A DNA stretch of 64,000 bases from Anaeramoeba flamelloides (GCA_027625915.1 JANTQA010000047.1:6076001-6140000), one strand, 5' to 3'. Positions 37,213-50,668 are shown, numbered from the stretch's first letter. A program made the numbers and translations. Notes: generated from the sequence alone by a model not told the origin.

Positions 37213-39418
37213 AAAGGAAATAAATTTTTACGATTATTTTTGAGTAAAATAGATTTAAAACGTTTTCTTCGTTATTTTGATTAAAAAAATATTTGTAATT
37301 TTCTAGTAGATTTTTATTATTCTAAAATTAAATTTTTGATAAAGTCAAAGCACCTTTTTGCTACATATTAAAAGATTACATATAAGAGACTTTAAAATTA
37401 GATATTAGAAATTTAAAAAAATAAATTAAACATAAAAAAAGATTGGTTAGAATAATATGAAATTTTTTTTCCAACAGAAATATTTATCATATTAAAAAAT
37501 TTGTGACATAGATCCGGATTTTTTCCTTAAAAAACAGTTTTTTATATCTCATTTCATTTATTAGAGTATGTGTTAGAAAGGGGAGTAATCTAATTTTATT
37601 CAAGTTTTTAAAAACAAATAAGATTGGAAAGGTAAACCTTTCTAAAAAATTATAATATAAAATTATTCCAAAATTCATCTAACATAAATCTAAAAAAAAT
37701 TAATCATTTTTTTTATTTTCAATAATTTATGAAGTTTCTGAAATTTAAAAGATTAAGGGAAATATTTTTTGTTGATTATTATACAAGATAAACAACTTCC
37801 TGATGTTTTTATATATAATAAGGTATGTGTGAATATTGTCTTCTTGTTTAATTAAATTTAATGATATGAATATGAAAATAGTTTTTTTTGTTTGAAAATA
37901 TTTTAATAATTCTACAAATCGAAAAATTCAAAATTAAAACAATTTTATAAATTCCATTTTTTATTTCTATTATGGATTATAAAAGAATTATGTCAGTTTT
38001 ATTTATTATCTTTTGAATAATTTTAATAATATTTATTATTACTATTTGTGGATTGTTTATGTTTTTATATTTTTAATTTAATGATTTGACAATTGTTATT
38101 TATTTTTTTAGTTATACAATATAAAAAAAATTTCTCATAAAATCTGTACTTTAAATAAACAATTATATTTTTTTAAGTTTCATATGTTGTTGTAATTTTT
38201 TGAAATGAATAATAATTATTTTTTAAAAAAACTCAAACTTATAAAACTTAATAAGTACGTACATTAAAAAAAATTCATCTCAACTTTTTTTTTTTTTTTT
38301 TTATTTGCCAAATTGTTCTAATCTTTAGGGTTGATATATTTATCTTTATCTATTTCAATATTTAAATTTTTGAAGTAGAAAAAGTTGTGATGTGTATAGG
38401 TTCAAAGTTATTTTTTTATATCTCCACCAGTAATTTTTCAATTAAAAGGTGTATTTTAGAAGATGAGTCAATCATTAGCTAATATTTTTCAAAGGAATTT
38501 CCCAGGGTTAAGTAATTATTGTTTGAAAATAATTATTTGTGAAATTATCTAAAGTGATCAAATTCACTATTTTTAAAAAAAAGTCAATTACCTTGAAATT
38601 TATAGACTGAAGTTATTTAAAATCCCTTTTCCGTTGGGTTAAGGTATTTTAGGGTAGTTTAGCATAAGTTCGAATATGACCAGGTGGGTTTGGATGGTTT
38701 GGAAATTACATTAGGGGATTTTCGTCAGGATCGAATAAAAAAAAAGAATAAAAACATTAATCAATACTAGCCCACTTGTTTAAAGAGGTGAAAATTTTAC
38801 CATGAATCTTGGTGATAAAATTGATTTTTGAACTAAGTTTATAAAAATATTTAGTGTTGAGTTTTTCAACAATTTTGGATTTTCGACAATTTAAGTAATT
38901 AAATACTAAACCCTTTTTTAAATAAAAGTTCACATAAAATTTCAAGAATTATTTATAATTAAATCAAATTAATTGTAGTATCATTCTAAAATCTAAAAAC
39001 CCTTTAAAACATGAAAAAAAAACCCAACCCGGTATTTATAACCCATTAAAACAAAACAATTAACCTAAAAATTAAATATTTATAAATTGATGTACCATTT
39101 TAATTTGAAATGGGAAATCTTATTTCGTAAATTTTAATGAAAAAATACTTTTAAAATTAATAAAAACCGTTGAAAAAGGTGAATTAGAAAAAAGTTCTTT
39201 ATATTATATTGATAAGTCTTTACACATCAAAATTTTGTTCTTTTAGGTCTCATTTTCAATATACAAACCACAATTCATCTAGGTCTTTTGTTCGAATAGT
39301 TTGTTCCTTTTTTTTTCTCTTTTCTTTGTTCCATGCACCAATTCAATAATCTTCTTTCTGGATTCCTATATCTAGCTCATTCGAAACCAAACTTGACCAT
39401 TTTGGAAAAAAAGTGAAA

Positions 39419-39810
39419 CAGGAAAAAAAGTTCAACACGGTTTTTAATTGGGGGTATTACTGAAAAAGAAAAATAAAATAAATTAAGAGAAGAAACGAAT
39501 TAACTTCAAATAATAATCCATTATATTATTTTCAATCAAACCAACAAGCACACTTTCAATCTACTTTCTTATCAAAATCCATTTTGTAGTTTTGGAGATC
39601 TCAAATCTAGTCAATTTTTTGAACAAATTTTCAATAATTGATCAACCAAAGAAAAATCCAGATCAAAAGATAGTAGTAAAAAAACTATTATTGTGCTAAG
39701 TACTTTATTTTGTCTTTATTTATTTATTTATTATATTTTTAATTGATCTTATTTTTCATTTTCAGTAATGTTCCCAATTAAAAACTGAGTTGAATTTTTT
39801 TTCTCTTTCA
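39419..39810 (+). mobile_element. MITE family (AGTTCAACAC-type), copy 1
   Basis: Left end CAGGAAAAAAAGTTCAACAC, then GGTTTTTAATTGGG. The right end is its inverse, ending ...CCCAATTAAAAACTGAGTTGAA. It shares internal sequence, in opposite orientation, with 49720-50152 (for example GGAGATCTCAAA and AACCAAAGAAAAA). No coding capacity. The exact right border is uncertain by about 25 bp. Confidence 0.6.
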
Positions 39811-40551
39811 ATTTCTTTCCACTCCAATGAACTGTTTCCATTTTTATACTGTCAGATTATTTCCAAATTGATTTCTTCTTATCGTGTTTTTTTCATTTTC
39901 CAACTGTTCAATATTCATCAATAAAAAAAAAACAAAAAATGAATAATTAAAATGAAAATCACCAATAATTAATTATCTTATTAACAATCAAATTCAATAG
40001 TATTTATGATTTGAGAGGTGTGCCCTTTTGTTTGGAAAAGAGTTTACGAATCAAAAAAATAATCTTTTGATTTTTACTCTCAAAATCATTAAAACTCTGA
40101 AAACATTTCATACCATTGAAATTTGTATAAAAACTCTTCAAAAATATAAAAAAAATCAATTTTAAAATTTGATTAATTTTTTCTATTAATAATATACTCA
40201 ATGATTTTACTAAAAAAATGATTTGGTATAAAAAATTATTCTTTAAATATCCCAATTTATAGTTAATACAAGTATATCAAAAAAATAAGAAATGACATTA
40301 CTTTTATAAAAGATTTTTTTCATTATTAATATAATTAAAAATAATTTTAATAAAACCAAATAAAAAGTGGATTAATATTTTTAATAATAGTTTAATAAAA
40401 AGTTTTTTTTGTTTTTTTTTTTTTTTTGAGATGGAAAATTTATAAAAGAATATTTTTGAAAAAATAAAAAATCGACAAAAAAAAAAGTTTCATTTAAATC
40501 AAAATTATTATAATATAAAACGAAATAAATAAATAATATTAGCCCAAATTC

Positions 40552-43500
40552 TTAATAATTTAAGATGTTGGAAAAATAATCTTTGAAATTTTTAGTTTCT
40601 TTGTATCTTTCAATAGTTTCGATTAATATATCCCATCTAGTCGGAAGAGGGTGTTGGTATGATTTTTGTTTAGATCTAGTAAATTTATTTGCGAACATTG
40701 CTGTTTTTCTAACAAGGATGGGCAAAGATTTTTTATTGATGATCATGCCATCTATTAAAGGACCAAATATTTGAACTCCATCTTTTAAAAAAATTTGAAT
40801 TCTAAATAGGCCATTGGGCAAAGGGTAAATAACGATGTGTGCAAAATTAAATTGGGAAGTTATTGTTGTTGGGTCATATTCCTGGTCTTCATTTTCGGAC
40901 CAAACTACATGGACCCAATCGTTACCGACATGCCTTTTTTTATTTATTTGCTTAGGGTTATTTTTGGAAGTTGGCATTCTTGTTACCACATGCCAAATAA
41001 TTTCAAATTGGAAATTAGCAAAATATGGGCAAGACGATCCATCTGTGATACCATATTTATCCAACCCGCCCGTATAACCTAAATGGTTAGATATTTCAAT
41101 TTCCCAGCCAAGCCCTTTCACAAATTCTTCATATAAAGGCGATCCGTACTCGTTTGACAAAATTTCAATTTGTTCATTTTGTTTTGGTGCTACGTAAATG
41201 ACACCAATTTTTTGTACCTCCCTGGAATTTCGTTTGTCTAGTTCCTTTAAAGATCTGTCTAATCGGTCTGACCTTGATAGAAATATCAGTTCATCTTTCG
41301 AGGTATGGTTAAAAAAGCCCAACTGTGATAAAAATAATCTGGGTAATAGCCAATAATTGTTTATTTCCTTCTTCCCAGTTGGCAAGATATCAAGAGCCTC
41401 CTTAGTTGTGATCTGATTTAAGTTTTTTTTCAAATATGATTCCATTTTTTTTTTTTGATTTTTATACCCCTGAGAAATTTGTTGATATATGTCTTCATTT
41501 TTTAAATTAATTTGTGGCTTATTTAATTCGATATCTTTTTCTGACTCAATTGTTTCAGAAATGTAATTTAACATTTCTCCTAACATATCTGTATTATCAT
41601 TCTCGTTCCCTTTTTCATAAATTGGTACTTGTTTTGATTTTCTTATTTTTTTTTCTTTTTCTTTTTTTTTTTCAAGTTCATTTCCAATTTTATTTTCTTT
41701 ATATTTGTTTCCCTTTTCCCTTTCATCTTCTTTTTCATTATTATTTTGAAGGAGAAATTTTTTTATTTCGTCGGCATCCTCATCTTGATGAAGGATATGC
41801 AAAGAATTGGGTAATTGTTCACAATCCCAAACATATTTACCTGTAATGTCTCTTAATATTAGTCTTGTTAAAATCTTTCTATCATTCGTTTTTTTATTAA
41901 TAATTGGTAATTGGTGAAGGGATATTATTGTTCCTTCTTTATAAGAAAAAACTTTGGAATAGTTATACCAAGTTTTAATATCGATTTTATCATCATCATC
42001 ATTTGATTGCATTTCCTTTTTGCCAACAGAATTCTCATTTGATTTAGAATCAACTTCCACAACATATCCATGCGGGATATCTATCATATCGTCTAAAAAA
42101 TGAGAACTGGTCCATTCGATACCTTCGCATAATGGGTTATTACCCCATGATATCAATAAACGTAATAAAACAATTTCAACGGTAGTTACTAATTGGTGGC
42201 TGAAATGGAAAACTTTTGAATTATTTTTTTGTTGGTTTTTGTCCAACTCTGGCCTATTTAATTTGTTTTCATTATATAATTTTTCCTTTTTAGTTGCTAA
42301 AATCAATTCAAATAAAGTGGTGGTAAGTTCTTTTTTTGATGATTGGGTGTTTTTATTTGGAAATGTATTGGAATTGGAATTTGAATTTGAATGAGAACTA
42401 GAGCTAAACCCAATTTTAATTTTTGGTTTTATACGGCCTAAAATTTGTTTTGTTTCTTTAATTTTTTTTCTCTTTTTATCATCCTTTATATCTTGATTGT
42501 CACTTTTAATATTTTCACTTTCGTTCGAATTATTAACAGTATTATTATTGCCTTTATTGTTTATATCATCATTCTTTTTATCATTGCCCACATTACCAGT
42601 ATCTATATTATCATTATCATTATCATTTGTTTCATTAGATGTTTGGTTTTTATTGGTACTTTTTTCAATTTCATTTATTCCCAAGCAATTCATTAAAGTA
42701 TCAAAAAAAATTGAACTAATTTCTTGATTTAATAATAGTTCTGGTAAAGAAATTAACCATTCTAATAAATTGTTCAAAATAAAAATAATATATTTTGGGA
42801 ATTCAACAATGGATTTTTTTTCTTTTTTTTGTTTTTCGGGGGAAATAACCAAGGAATCCATTTTATTTAAAAATTCCAAAATGATTTCACATTGATTTTT
42901 AATTAATTGTGGAATAACTTTTGAATTAAATTCATTAATTTCTTTTGAATATGTAGATAAACTGGATAATGCCGAATTAACTGCCTCGGATACTTGATCA
43001 TTGGTACTATTACAATAAGTAATAAAGGTGTTTATTGAATTATAAATAATTGAAATGTCTTTTTCATATTCAGATTCAAGTTCAATTATGCAACATGTGC
43101 ACAGAGTCCAAATACCTATTAATTGATTTTGATAATTTATTATTGTGTCTGACTGATTTCTTAAAAAGAAACTGGATAAAGATTTCACGATTTTTGATCT
43201 AAATTTAATTTCTTCAACATTGAATAATTTATTAAAATCTTCAATTTTATTTTTGTCCTTTATTAGTTGTTGGAATAATTGGTTATTTTTCGTTGATTCG
43301 TTTTTTAATAAATCGATTTTTTTAGTTAGATCTTGATTCTTTTTTTCTTTGAGAATTTTCTCTTTTAAATTCTTCATTTCAACGACATTATTTTCTCTTC
43401 TCTGTAATTCATTCTTTAATAATTCCTGAATTTCAGTAAATTCATTTAAATTTTCCCCTTCGATTAGATTCATAGTTGCGTAGTTATACATTTCTAAATC

Positions 43501-45592
43501 TTGATATTGCTCTTGGAAACATATCATTGATGACAATAAGGTAATTGCATGATATAAGACTAATTGGGGTATTTCTCGTTTGTTATTGGAACTTAAAAAA
43601 AAAACCAACGCGTCAACAAAGGTGTTTAATAAACCGTTTTGGCCTGGGAAGCAATAACCAAATAAATGAGATCCATACCTAATAATACTATTCATTATTA
43701 GAGGGTTTTTTAAGGTCAGTCCCTTCATTAGCACAAAATAAAATTGAGAAAGATATTTCTCATTAATCTGTTCTGGATATCTTTGGCAAAATAATTGGCA
43801 AATACCGCCATAACTTAGAATGCGCCCAAGTAAATGCTTTTTTTGATCGCCTAGGCATGTATTAAAAAAAATTGAACAAAATATTTTAAAATATGGCAAA
43901 GTTTGATAAGTTGAAAACTTGTTCAATTGTCCGTTCAGTAATTGTTGTGCTTTTTCTCCCCCATTCAGCTCAATTGTATTTTTCAAGTGTATTTCTTTTT
44001 GTAATTCCTCTTCTCCGTATTTGTTCTTAGCACTTTCGATCATATTTTGAATTTTTAAGAGTAAATTATAAACCTGGATATATGTAGCTACTACACATTC
44101 ATGAATTTTTTCATCTTTGATATAAGAAATATTTCCTAATAAATTAAAAATCTTATTCCAAAAAAAAATTGCCTTGGGAATTCTCCATTCTTGATCATCT
44201 TCAAATTTTAAACAATGTGGGATTTCCCTTTCCTTGTTGTTGGGCTTTGGTATAAAAATATAATCATTAATAATATTTGCACTGGGCTGGTTCCTCCTCA
44301 GGGAATCGAGATATAATGGTGTATCATTTGTAACCTTGGATAATTCATCTGTTATTGAATTATCTAACACTTGGCATGGTACATAAAATAAATGGTTATG
44401 AAACTTTACACATAATTTTATCAATGCACGTTTCCATTGGATTATAGAGCCAAAATGATTTCTAAGTTTTAAAAATAAATTCTCTAATAAATTCCAATGA
44501 TACCTTGAACTCGTTCGGGTGGAAATAAAGATATTAAACAATGTTCCAATAATGTTACCAGACAAGATTTCAAAAATTTTATTCTCTTTGTTTTCCGTTA
44601 GCTTTAATATTAAGTTAATATATGATTCAATCAAATAATAAATTGTTTTTTGAGATAAAAAATATGTACTTGGTTTTGAAAAAAGTTCAACAATTTCTAA
44701 AAATTTTTTTAATCGAATAACTAAAAATTCTTCGTCCTTTGGTTCATACTTTATATGAAATCCCTTCAGAATATGAGTAATAAATCTCTGAAAATAATGT
44801 TGGAGATTAGATTTGATTTGGTCTGGAACATTTCGTTTCACTTTAATCCATACTTCATATTGTTCAATAACTTGATTGGTTACATGATCATATGAAATTG
44901 GTAATAAGAATGATTGCTGAAAAATTTCAAATAATATTTTTCTATTGTTTACGTTTAAAAATAAGAGATTTCGTAGATCATCGTCTTGAATCCAAATTAA
45001 TAAATATTCGATTAATAATTCTTGAATTTCAAATGGGCAATGGAGACGAAATCCGACAGCTATAGGGTTTTTTTTTTTTTTTTTTTTTTGTTTGTTTGTT
45101 TGTTTTTTTTTTTCAGATTATAATTTCATTTTTATTAAGTGTTTCTGGTTTGTTTATTTTTTATTTATTAATTTTTTTCTTCTTCTTTATATAAGAACTT
45201 CTTTTATTCATAAAACACAAATAATGAAGATTGAGATTATTTCAATAAAAATTAAATCAAAAAAAGAAGTTAAAATATTATAGAAATAACCTGAAGAAAT
45301 TTATTTTTTTTGTTTTTAGATAATAATTATTTTTATTGTGTCGAAAAACGAAGAAAAAAAGAAAATAAAGAAAAATATCTTACGAATATCATCAGTGATC
45401 AAATTTGTTTGTCTAGCAATGATTGGGTAAAGTGTTGGAATAAAACATTTAAAAAAAATTTTGATCCAAAACGTTTTTTTTTCTGTTTTTTCTGTGATAA
45501 ATTTTAAAAGATCTTGAAAAAGATGAAGGCGTTCTTCCTTTGTGTTTTTTGTTGCTTCCTTTTTGTTAGCACCTTTCACGGAAACTTTATTA
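40552..45592 (-). CDS. RALGAPA: Ral GTPase-activating protein alpha-like (Tuberin/Rap-GAP family)
   Basis: A main exon at 45059-40552 encodes 1501 residues to the stop. Upstream, an exon ending at 45384 (GTAAGA donor) encodes KEERLHLFQDLLKFI..., and a small 72-bp exon at 45290-45219 can be placed in phase between them. The last splice could equally skip that exon. The true 5' end and start codon were not found; the frame is open back to about 45592. ILFEIFQQSFLLPISYDHV near the start of the main exon matches the family segment FVTEIFRQAFLLPI. The C-terminal 250 residues are a Rap-GAP domain (EFVKGLGWEIEISNHLGYTGG... YFANFQFEIIWHVVTRMP). HVGNDWVHVVW, about 125 residues from the end, keeps the catalytic Asn-thumb position. 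Family members pair with a beta subunit and switch off Ral or related GTPases, acting upstream of TOR and membrane traffic. The middle contains Asn/Asp/Lys-rich low-complexity linkers. Confidence 0.88.
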
Positions 45593-47240
45593 TTATTATA
45601 GATTTCATTATGTTTATTTATATATTGTTAGTTAGTTTTAATAAATGATAAATGTTATTGAGCATTATTTATTTATTTTCAAGTTAAGAAAAATTTATAA
45701 ATTCAAACAATCTATAATTATTTTGTAATTATCATGTGGACTTAGTTGTCACTTCAAACATCAGAAATTAATATAGATGGTTATTAAAATCAATAAAATA
45801 AAATAGTAATAAGAAAAGATGATAATATTTAATAGAAACCTTTTTTTTTTTTTTTTTTTTTCATATTATTGTCAATTAATTTTAATGGATTAGTAGCTCT
45901 TATTTATTTTTATCCTAAAGTTGATAGGAAATGTATTTTTGCAAAAGATTCAATTAAACTTGATAAACAAACTACTTTATCAGCTTTAGAGAAATGAGTT
46001 TTTATTTTATAAAGAAGTTCATTCTTTACAATTGATTTTGAGAAAAAAGATTTGATCTTATAAAGTTTGGATTTTTTGGATAAAATTGAATCAACAGAAA
46101 AAATTGCAAATCAAAATTATTTTTATTGAAACCCCACTTTTAGTAAATCTATGATAGTCTGCATGATTAAAGAATATTTCAAATCTAATCTTATTTTATA
46201 AATAAATCAAATATTGGTTATCTTAGAAAACTAAATTAAGTTTAAAATGCACCAAAGTACAGTGTTCAACACTATTTGAATTTGAAGTTACGAATTGAGT
46301 CTCTTCAAATTTTTTTCTTTAACAGGTTTAGTTTTTTTTCAACTAAACCTTTAACAATAAGCCATAAATCAAATATTTAAGAATTGAAGATCAGAAAAAA
46401 ATGATCTTTTATTTTATTTTCAATAATTTATTAAATTTCTTGAAATTGAAATGATTAAATATTTTTTTTCAAATATTAAGAGTATAAATCAAGAACTTTT
46501 TATTACTAAAATCATGTTATTTATTAATATTTATTAATTTTTTTTATTCTATTGCTATTTTTAAATTGTTTAAATATGTTCAAACAAATAAAATTAATTT
46601 CAATTAATTAAAGCTTATTGATACTTTTAATCAATATGTTGTTATTAGCCCACTAAAATAATTAAGATTGGGTTATTAATTATTATTTAATAAAAATAAT
46701 CAAATTAAAAAGTATTTCTTAAGATTATATGTAGAATTTTCCAGGTTTTGAAAAATAATTTTGTGATTATTATTAATTTAAATTTTTTGTTTTTTTTCTC
46801 ATATTTTTTTTGTTAAATAAAAAGATGAAATTGATTAGAAATCTATGTTTTTTGATACAGAAATTATTTTTTTTTAAAGTTTGTAATAATTATTGTATTT
46901 TTTTAAAAAATTAAGTATATTTTTTGTATCATAGTTATTTTTAAACATGGTGATTTTATTACTAAAGTACTATTTTATACACTTACTTCATAGATAATAA
47001 GATTTCTTTCTTCTTCCAAAGAAAATAATTTTTTGAAATAATTTAGAAATTAGTTGAATTTTGATCTTTTCAATCATGAGAAAAATGAAACAAACTTTTA
47101 AAAACAATAATCCTTTTCGTAAAATAGTTTTAAAAGTAAGTTTGTTTTTTTAGTAATTAGATTTTAACTTCTTTTTTCAATTTCAAAATTGCAGAAAATT
47201 TTCTTAGAATTGCGATTAAATTTATTACAGTTAGTATCAC

Positions 47241-47381
47241 TTTTAAGACACAAATTTTTAACGAAATTTAATGCACATTTTTTGTAAATATTTTTACACA
47301 AATTTATTTTCAGGAATTTTGTACTTTAATTTGGGTTTTTTTTTTGTTAATTAAATTTCGTTTAAAGTTTGTGTCTTAAAA
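47241..47381. repeat. 141-bp hairpin next to the CACTA-like element
   Basis: Arms TTTTAAGACACAAATTTTTAA and TTTAAAGTTTGTGTCTTAAAA pair over about 33 bases. It ends exactly where the CACTA-like element starts. The second copy of that element has a similar but more diverged hairpin in the same place (about 55303-55474), so the two parts appear to move or duplicate together. Confidence 0.6.
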
Positions 47382-48084
47382 CACTACAAGGAAAATTTTT
47401 TCAAAAAAAAATCTCTAAATTTTGTATTTTTGAAATACACTCATATAATAAACATTATTATACATATCAATTTTCAATGAGGTTTACAACTTTAATAGAT
47501 ATTAATAGGAATTGAAAAAAAAATGAAATTTTTCAGTAATATTTTTTTTCATTTTTAATTGTAAAATTTTTGAATTTTTTAATTGACTTAGTAGAGAGAT
47601 AATTTTCAAGTATTTTTTTAATAGTCTAAAAAGGAAACATATTTTTCAATTTGAAAATAACACAAAATATTTCAATCAAAAGATATTGCTAAATTAAATT
47701 GAAAATCTGATTTTTTATCTGTTTTTGGAATATTTTTTATCATTTTATTTTTTTCCATGTTTGAGTTTTTATATACGTTCCCGGTTGTTTTCTGCAAATT
47801 GCTTTAACATTTATTCGTTTTCCAATCTTAATGTTCAATCAAAAATTAATTCATTTCAACTTTTTCCAATAAAAAAAATACCCTGAAAATAGGTGTTTTT
47901 TTCAAAAGTCGGTATTTTTGAAAAGGGGGGTATTCAGATTTTCATGAGTTTAAAAGCTATCCATTTTTTATTACATAAAATTATGATAACTTTGAAAAAA
48001 TAATTTATAAATGACGTATAACTGAAATCCAATGTATAGTTTAGGCTAACTTTAATTTTCGGTGTTTAAATTTTCCTTGTAGTG
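47382..48084. mobile_element. CACTA-type non-autonomous element, copy 1
   Basis: Termini CACTACAAGGAAAATTT and AAATTTTCCTTGTAGTG are perfect inverted repeats starting with CACTA, the hallmark of the En/Spm (CACTA) superfamily. Flanking triplets are AAA and AAG, close to the expected 3-bp duplication. Length is 703 bp with no transposase frame. The right two thirds match 55740-56310 closely, including the conspicuous TTTGAAAAGGGGGGT block. Confidence 0.65.
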
Positions 48085-48509
48085 AAGTGGAACAGGCTAA
48101 ATAAAATTTTTTTTTGGTTACTAATCCATTAATTTAATTATTAAAATTACGAACAAATTTCCCCAGTTTACAAAAAAAATTAATTTTGTTATTTTGAAAA
48201 ATAAAATTAAGAGAGCGGTCAGTAGGGTGTGATTTTTTTTTTGACATTGAAAAAAATTTTTTGATCTTTTTTATGAGTAGCTGGTTTCTATTGAATATTA
48301 ATCAGTGTCTATTGTGCGATATATTTCAAAAAATTAACAATATAAAACAAGAACATTTTGAGAAAAAAGTGCCAAAGAGCGATTGTCAATTTCAAGTTGT
48401 AATCAATGTAATTTAAATTTGAAAATACTGTGTCAATTTTGAAGTGTGGCTCTTTGGCTCTTTTTGAGTTCAAGTGGGATTATTTTTTTCCATTTTTCAA
48501 ATCAGTCAT

Positions 48510-49258
48510 TAGTGGTGTCAATAAACTGTTTTTTATCCTCTAACAGACAACCCCATTTTAACACCTTTTTTTTAGGATATGGTAATTGAGCATCTGAATT
48601 CATATGCCCATACTGTGTTCAGATCTAAACTAATTTTTGAGTTTATATATTGAATTGGTATAAACGATTAAAAAATATAAAATGATTTTGATTCAATTTG
48701 ATTGGAATAAATGAAAATTTTGTCGAGAGCCTTTTTAAAAAAGTGAGAGCTTTTTTTTTTGTATGATTTTGTAAAAAATAAAAGTTTTAAGTTTTAATAA
48801 AGTGTGGAACTTTTTTTAAAAAAAGGTGCTTTCATTCAGACTTCGTCCTCTAAACCATATTTAAAGGTTGAGTCATTCACAATTTATTAAAACAGAAAAC
48901 TTGAAAAAAGTTTGAATTCTGAAAAGGTTTTAACTTTTTTACAAAAGAAAACTTGATAGAAGTTTTGATAAAAGTCCTGACATTTTGAAAACGGCTGTAA
49001 TAAGATTTTTTTTTTTTTTTATTGTAAATTGAAAAAAATGAAAATTTTCACTTCTTTACCAAAAAATTGAAATTTAATCTTGCATACCCTTCAAAATTCT
49101 TTTTTAAAAATTTATTTAAAGAACCCTAAATCATGTTCATGTGTTATTCGAAATATACTTACATTTTTCTTTTATATATTAAGTGGGCCAATATTTGGGT
49201 CTTGTGTTAAATTTGAGTTCTGGGTTAAAGTTAAAAACATGCGCTATTTACACTACTA
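48510..49258. mobile_element. Tc1/mariner-like element (AGTGGTGTCAATAA-type), copy 1
   Basis: The left end (T)AGTGGTGTCAATAA and the right end inverse TAGTAGTGTAAATA match those of 50193-50668. The copies also share an internal (C/T)AAAATTCTTTTTTAAA... TTTAAAGAACCCTA block. About 750 bp with no intact transposase. Confidence 0.55.
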
Positions 49259-49719
49259 TACTTTCTGGAAAGAATTTAACAAAATCACTATTTGGAAAAT
49301 ATAATGGGGTATAGAACCACCCCAAATCTGGATTAAATTGAATTAAATTGATTTTGTACTGAAAGAAAATGATAAACTTGTATTACAAGAAATCTATGTA
49401 TGTGGAAATCTAAAACAAGAAAAAGAATTGATTTTTTTGTTTTTTTACCAAACTTTTGATATTGTTCATATCCAAATCCTTTTAATATATGCAACTGTTT
49501 TCAAAGGGTGAGAACTGTTGATTGTAAAAGTTTGACTAGCCTACTTAAAAGAGTGAATCAAACAATTTGAGTAACACTTGTTTAAAACAATTTTACCAAT
49601 TTTGTTTGAATTTTTAAACCAAAAAAAGTAACTTTCACAATATAATTTTTAGTCGCGAGTTACCTTGGGTATTGTGCAAATTCACAGTACGTTAGAAGAA
49701 CTGAAAAAAAAATTACTGT

Positions 49720-50152
49720 CAGCATAAGGGAAAAAAAGTTCAACACTATTTTTAATTGGGAACTATTAATAGAATCACAGAAATCACAGAACCTGAAAAC
49801 AAAAAGTAAGATCAATCAGTAAAAGAAAAAAATCAATGACTAAAGAACAAAATGGAGGATTCAACACAAAAATAGTTTAGTTAATACTATTTTTTGGTTC
49901 GGTTTTTTCTTTGATTGATCTATTTATTAAAAATTTGTTGCAAAAATTAAACTTATTTTTGAGATCTCCCAAAGAACTCATTGGGTTTTGATAATAAACG
50001 AGAAATAAATTGTAATTTGTGATTCGGTTGATAATTATTTCAATGAATTATTCTCTAAAGTAAATTTGTTTCTTCTTTTAATTGATTTTACTTTTTGTTT
50101 TCAGTAATGTTACAAATCAAAAATCCTGTTTCATTTTTTTTTTTTGGAACAG
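49720..50152 (-). mobile_element. MITE family (AGTTCAACAC-type), copy 2
   Basis: Starts GGGAAAAAAAGTTCAACACT with TTTTTAATTGGGAAC and ends in the diverged inverse. Internally it matches 39419-39810 in reverse orientation. It lies between two Tc1-like elements. Confidence 0.6.
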
Positions 50153-50192
50153 TTATTTTCCAATTCAATAATGAAAAAAATTATTGTGAGTA

Positions 50193-50668
50193 CAGTGGTG
50201 TCAATAACCCGTGTTGACAACCTTTACCCCATTACTAAAATTTAACTCGTGTTTTTTTTTCAGACTTGGGTATTTGAAGATAGGAAGACTCATGTATATT
50301 CTTGGTTTGGATTTAAATTGACTTTAGATGTTAGATCTTTGATTTATCGAAATGGTTCAATAATATTAAATGCTTTTGTTTCAAAAATCTCGTCATATTT
50401 ACACAATTTCTGAGATTAAAGGATTTTTTATTAAAATTCAAAAAAAAGAAATTTTGCTCATTTTTTTGTCAAAAAATTACATTTTAATCTTTTCATATCT
50501 TCATAATTCTTTTTTAAATATGTATTTAAAGAACCCTATTTCTTTTTTATATACTGTCACCGCCCCATTGATTTGGTTCTTTTATTTCTACAGTTAGCCA
50601 ATTTTTTTTGCATGAGTTAAATTTTAGTAATGGACTAAACTAAAAAACACGGGTTATTTACACTGCTG
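50193..50668. mobile_element. Tc1/mariner-like element (CAGTGGTGTCAATAACCCG-type), copy 2
   Basis: Left end CAGTGGTGTCAATAACCCG after TA; right end inverse CAGCAGTGTAAATAACCCG. The inverted similarity continues for about 70 bases (ATTACTAAAATTTAACTCGTG against ATTACTAAAATTTAACTCATG). Length is 476 bp. It contains only AT-rich open frames, no DDE transposase. Confidence 0.65.

Larger units (their letters stand above)
33040..40551. other. Intergenic, 7.5 kb
   Basis: This is a long AT-rich stretch with no confirmed gene. It holds a 9-bp tandem repeat, a composite dispersed repeat (36424-37212) and a MITE (39419-39810), each listed separately. Coding-looking fragments occur near 33535-33690 (-), for example KLLFWERNFIRRNLEK, and at 35644-35715 (+), MTKRRVSPEFFLEQHDAFQS. 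They have no visible continuation. A G-rich patch lies at 38630-38720. Confidence 0.55.

Noticed and set aside
40583-42727. Several plus-strand frames of 63-110 codons
   Set aside because: All lie opposite the RalGAP-alpha coding exon and have the hydrophobic bias of antisense AT-rich sequence.
45316-45579. Separate small gene upstream of RalGAP-alpha
   Set aside because: It ends in a GTAAGA donor, is in phase with the next exon and resembles the RalGAP-alpha N-terminus, so it is part of that gene.
46251-46290. Possible lone Tc1 end (TACAGTGTTCAACACTATTTG)
   Set aside because: No matching inverted end was found within 2 kb, so an element cannot be defined.
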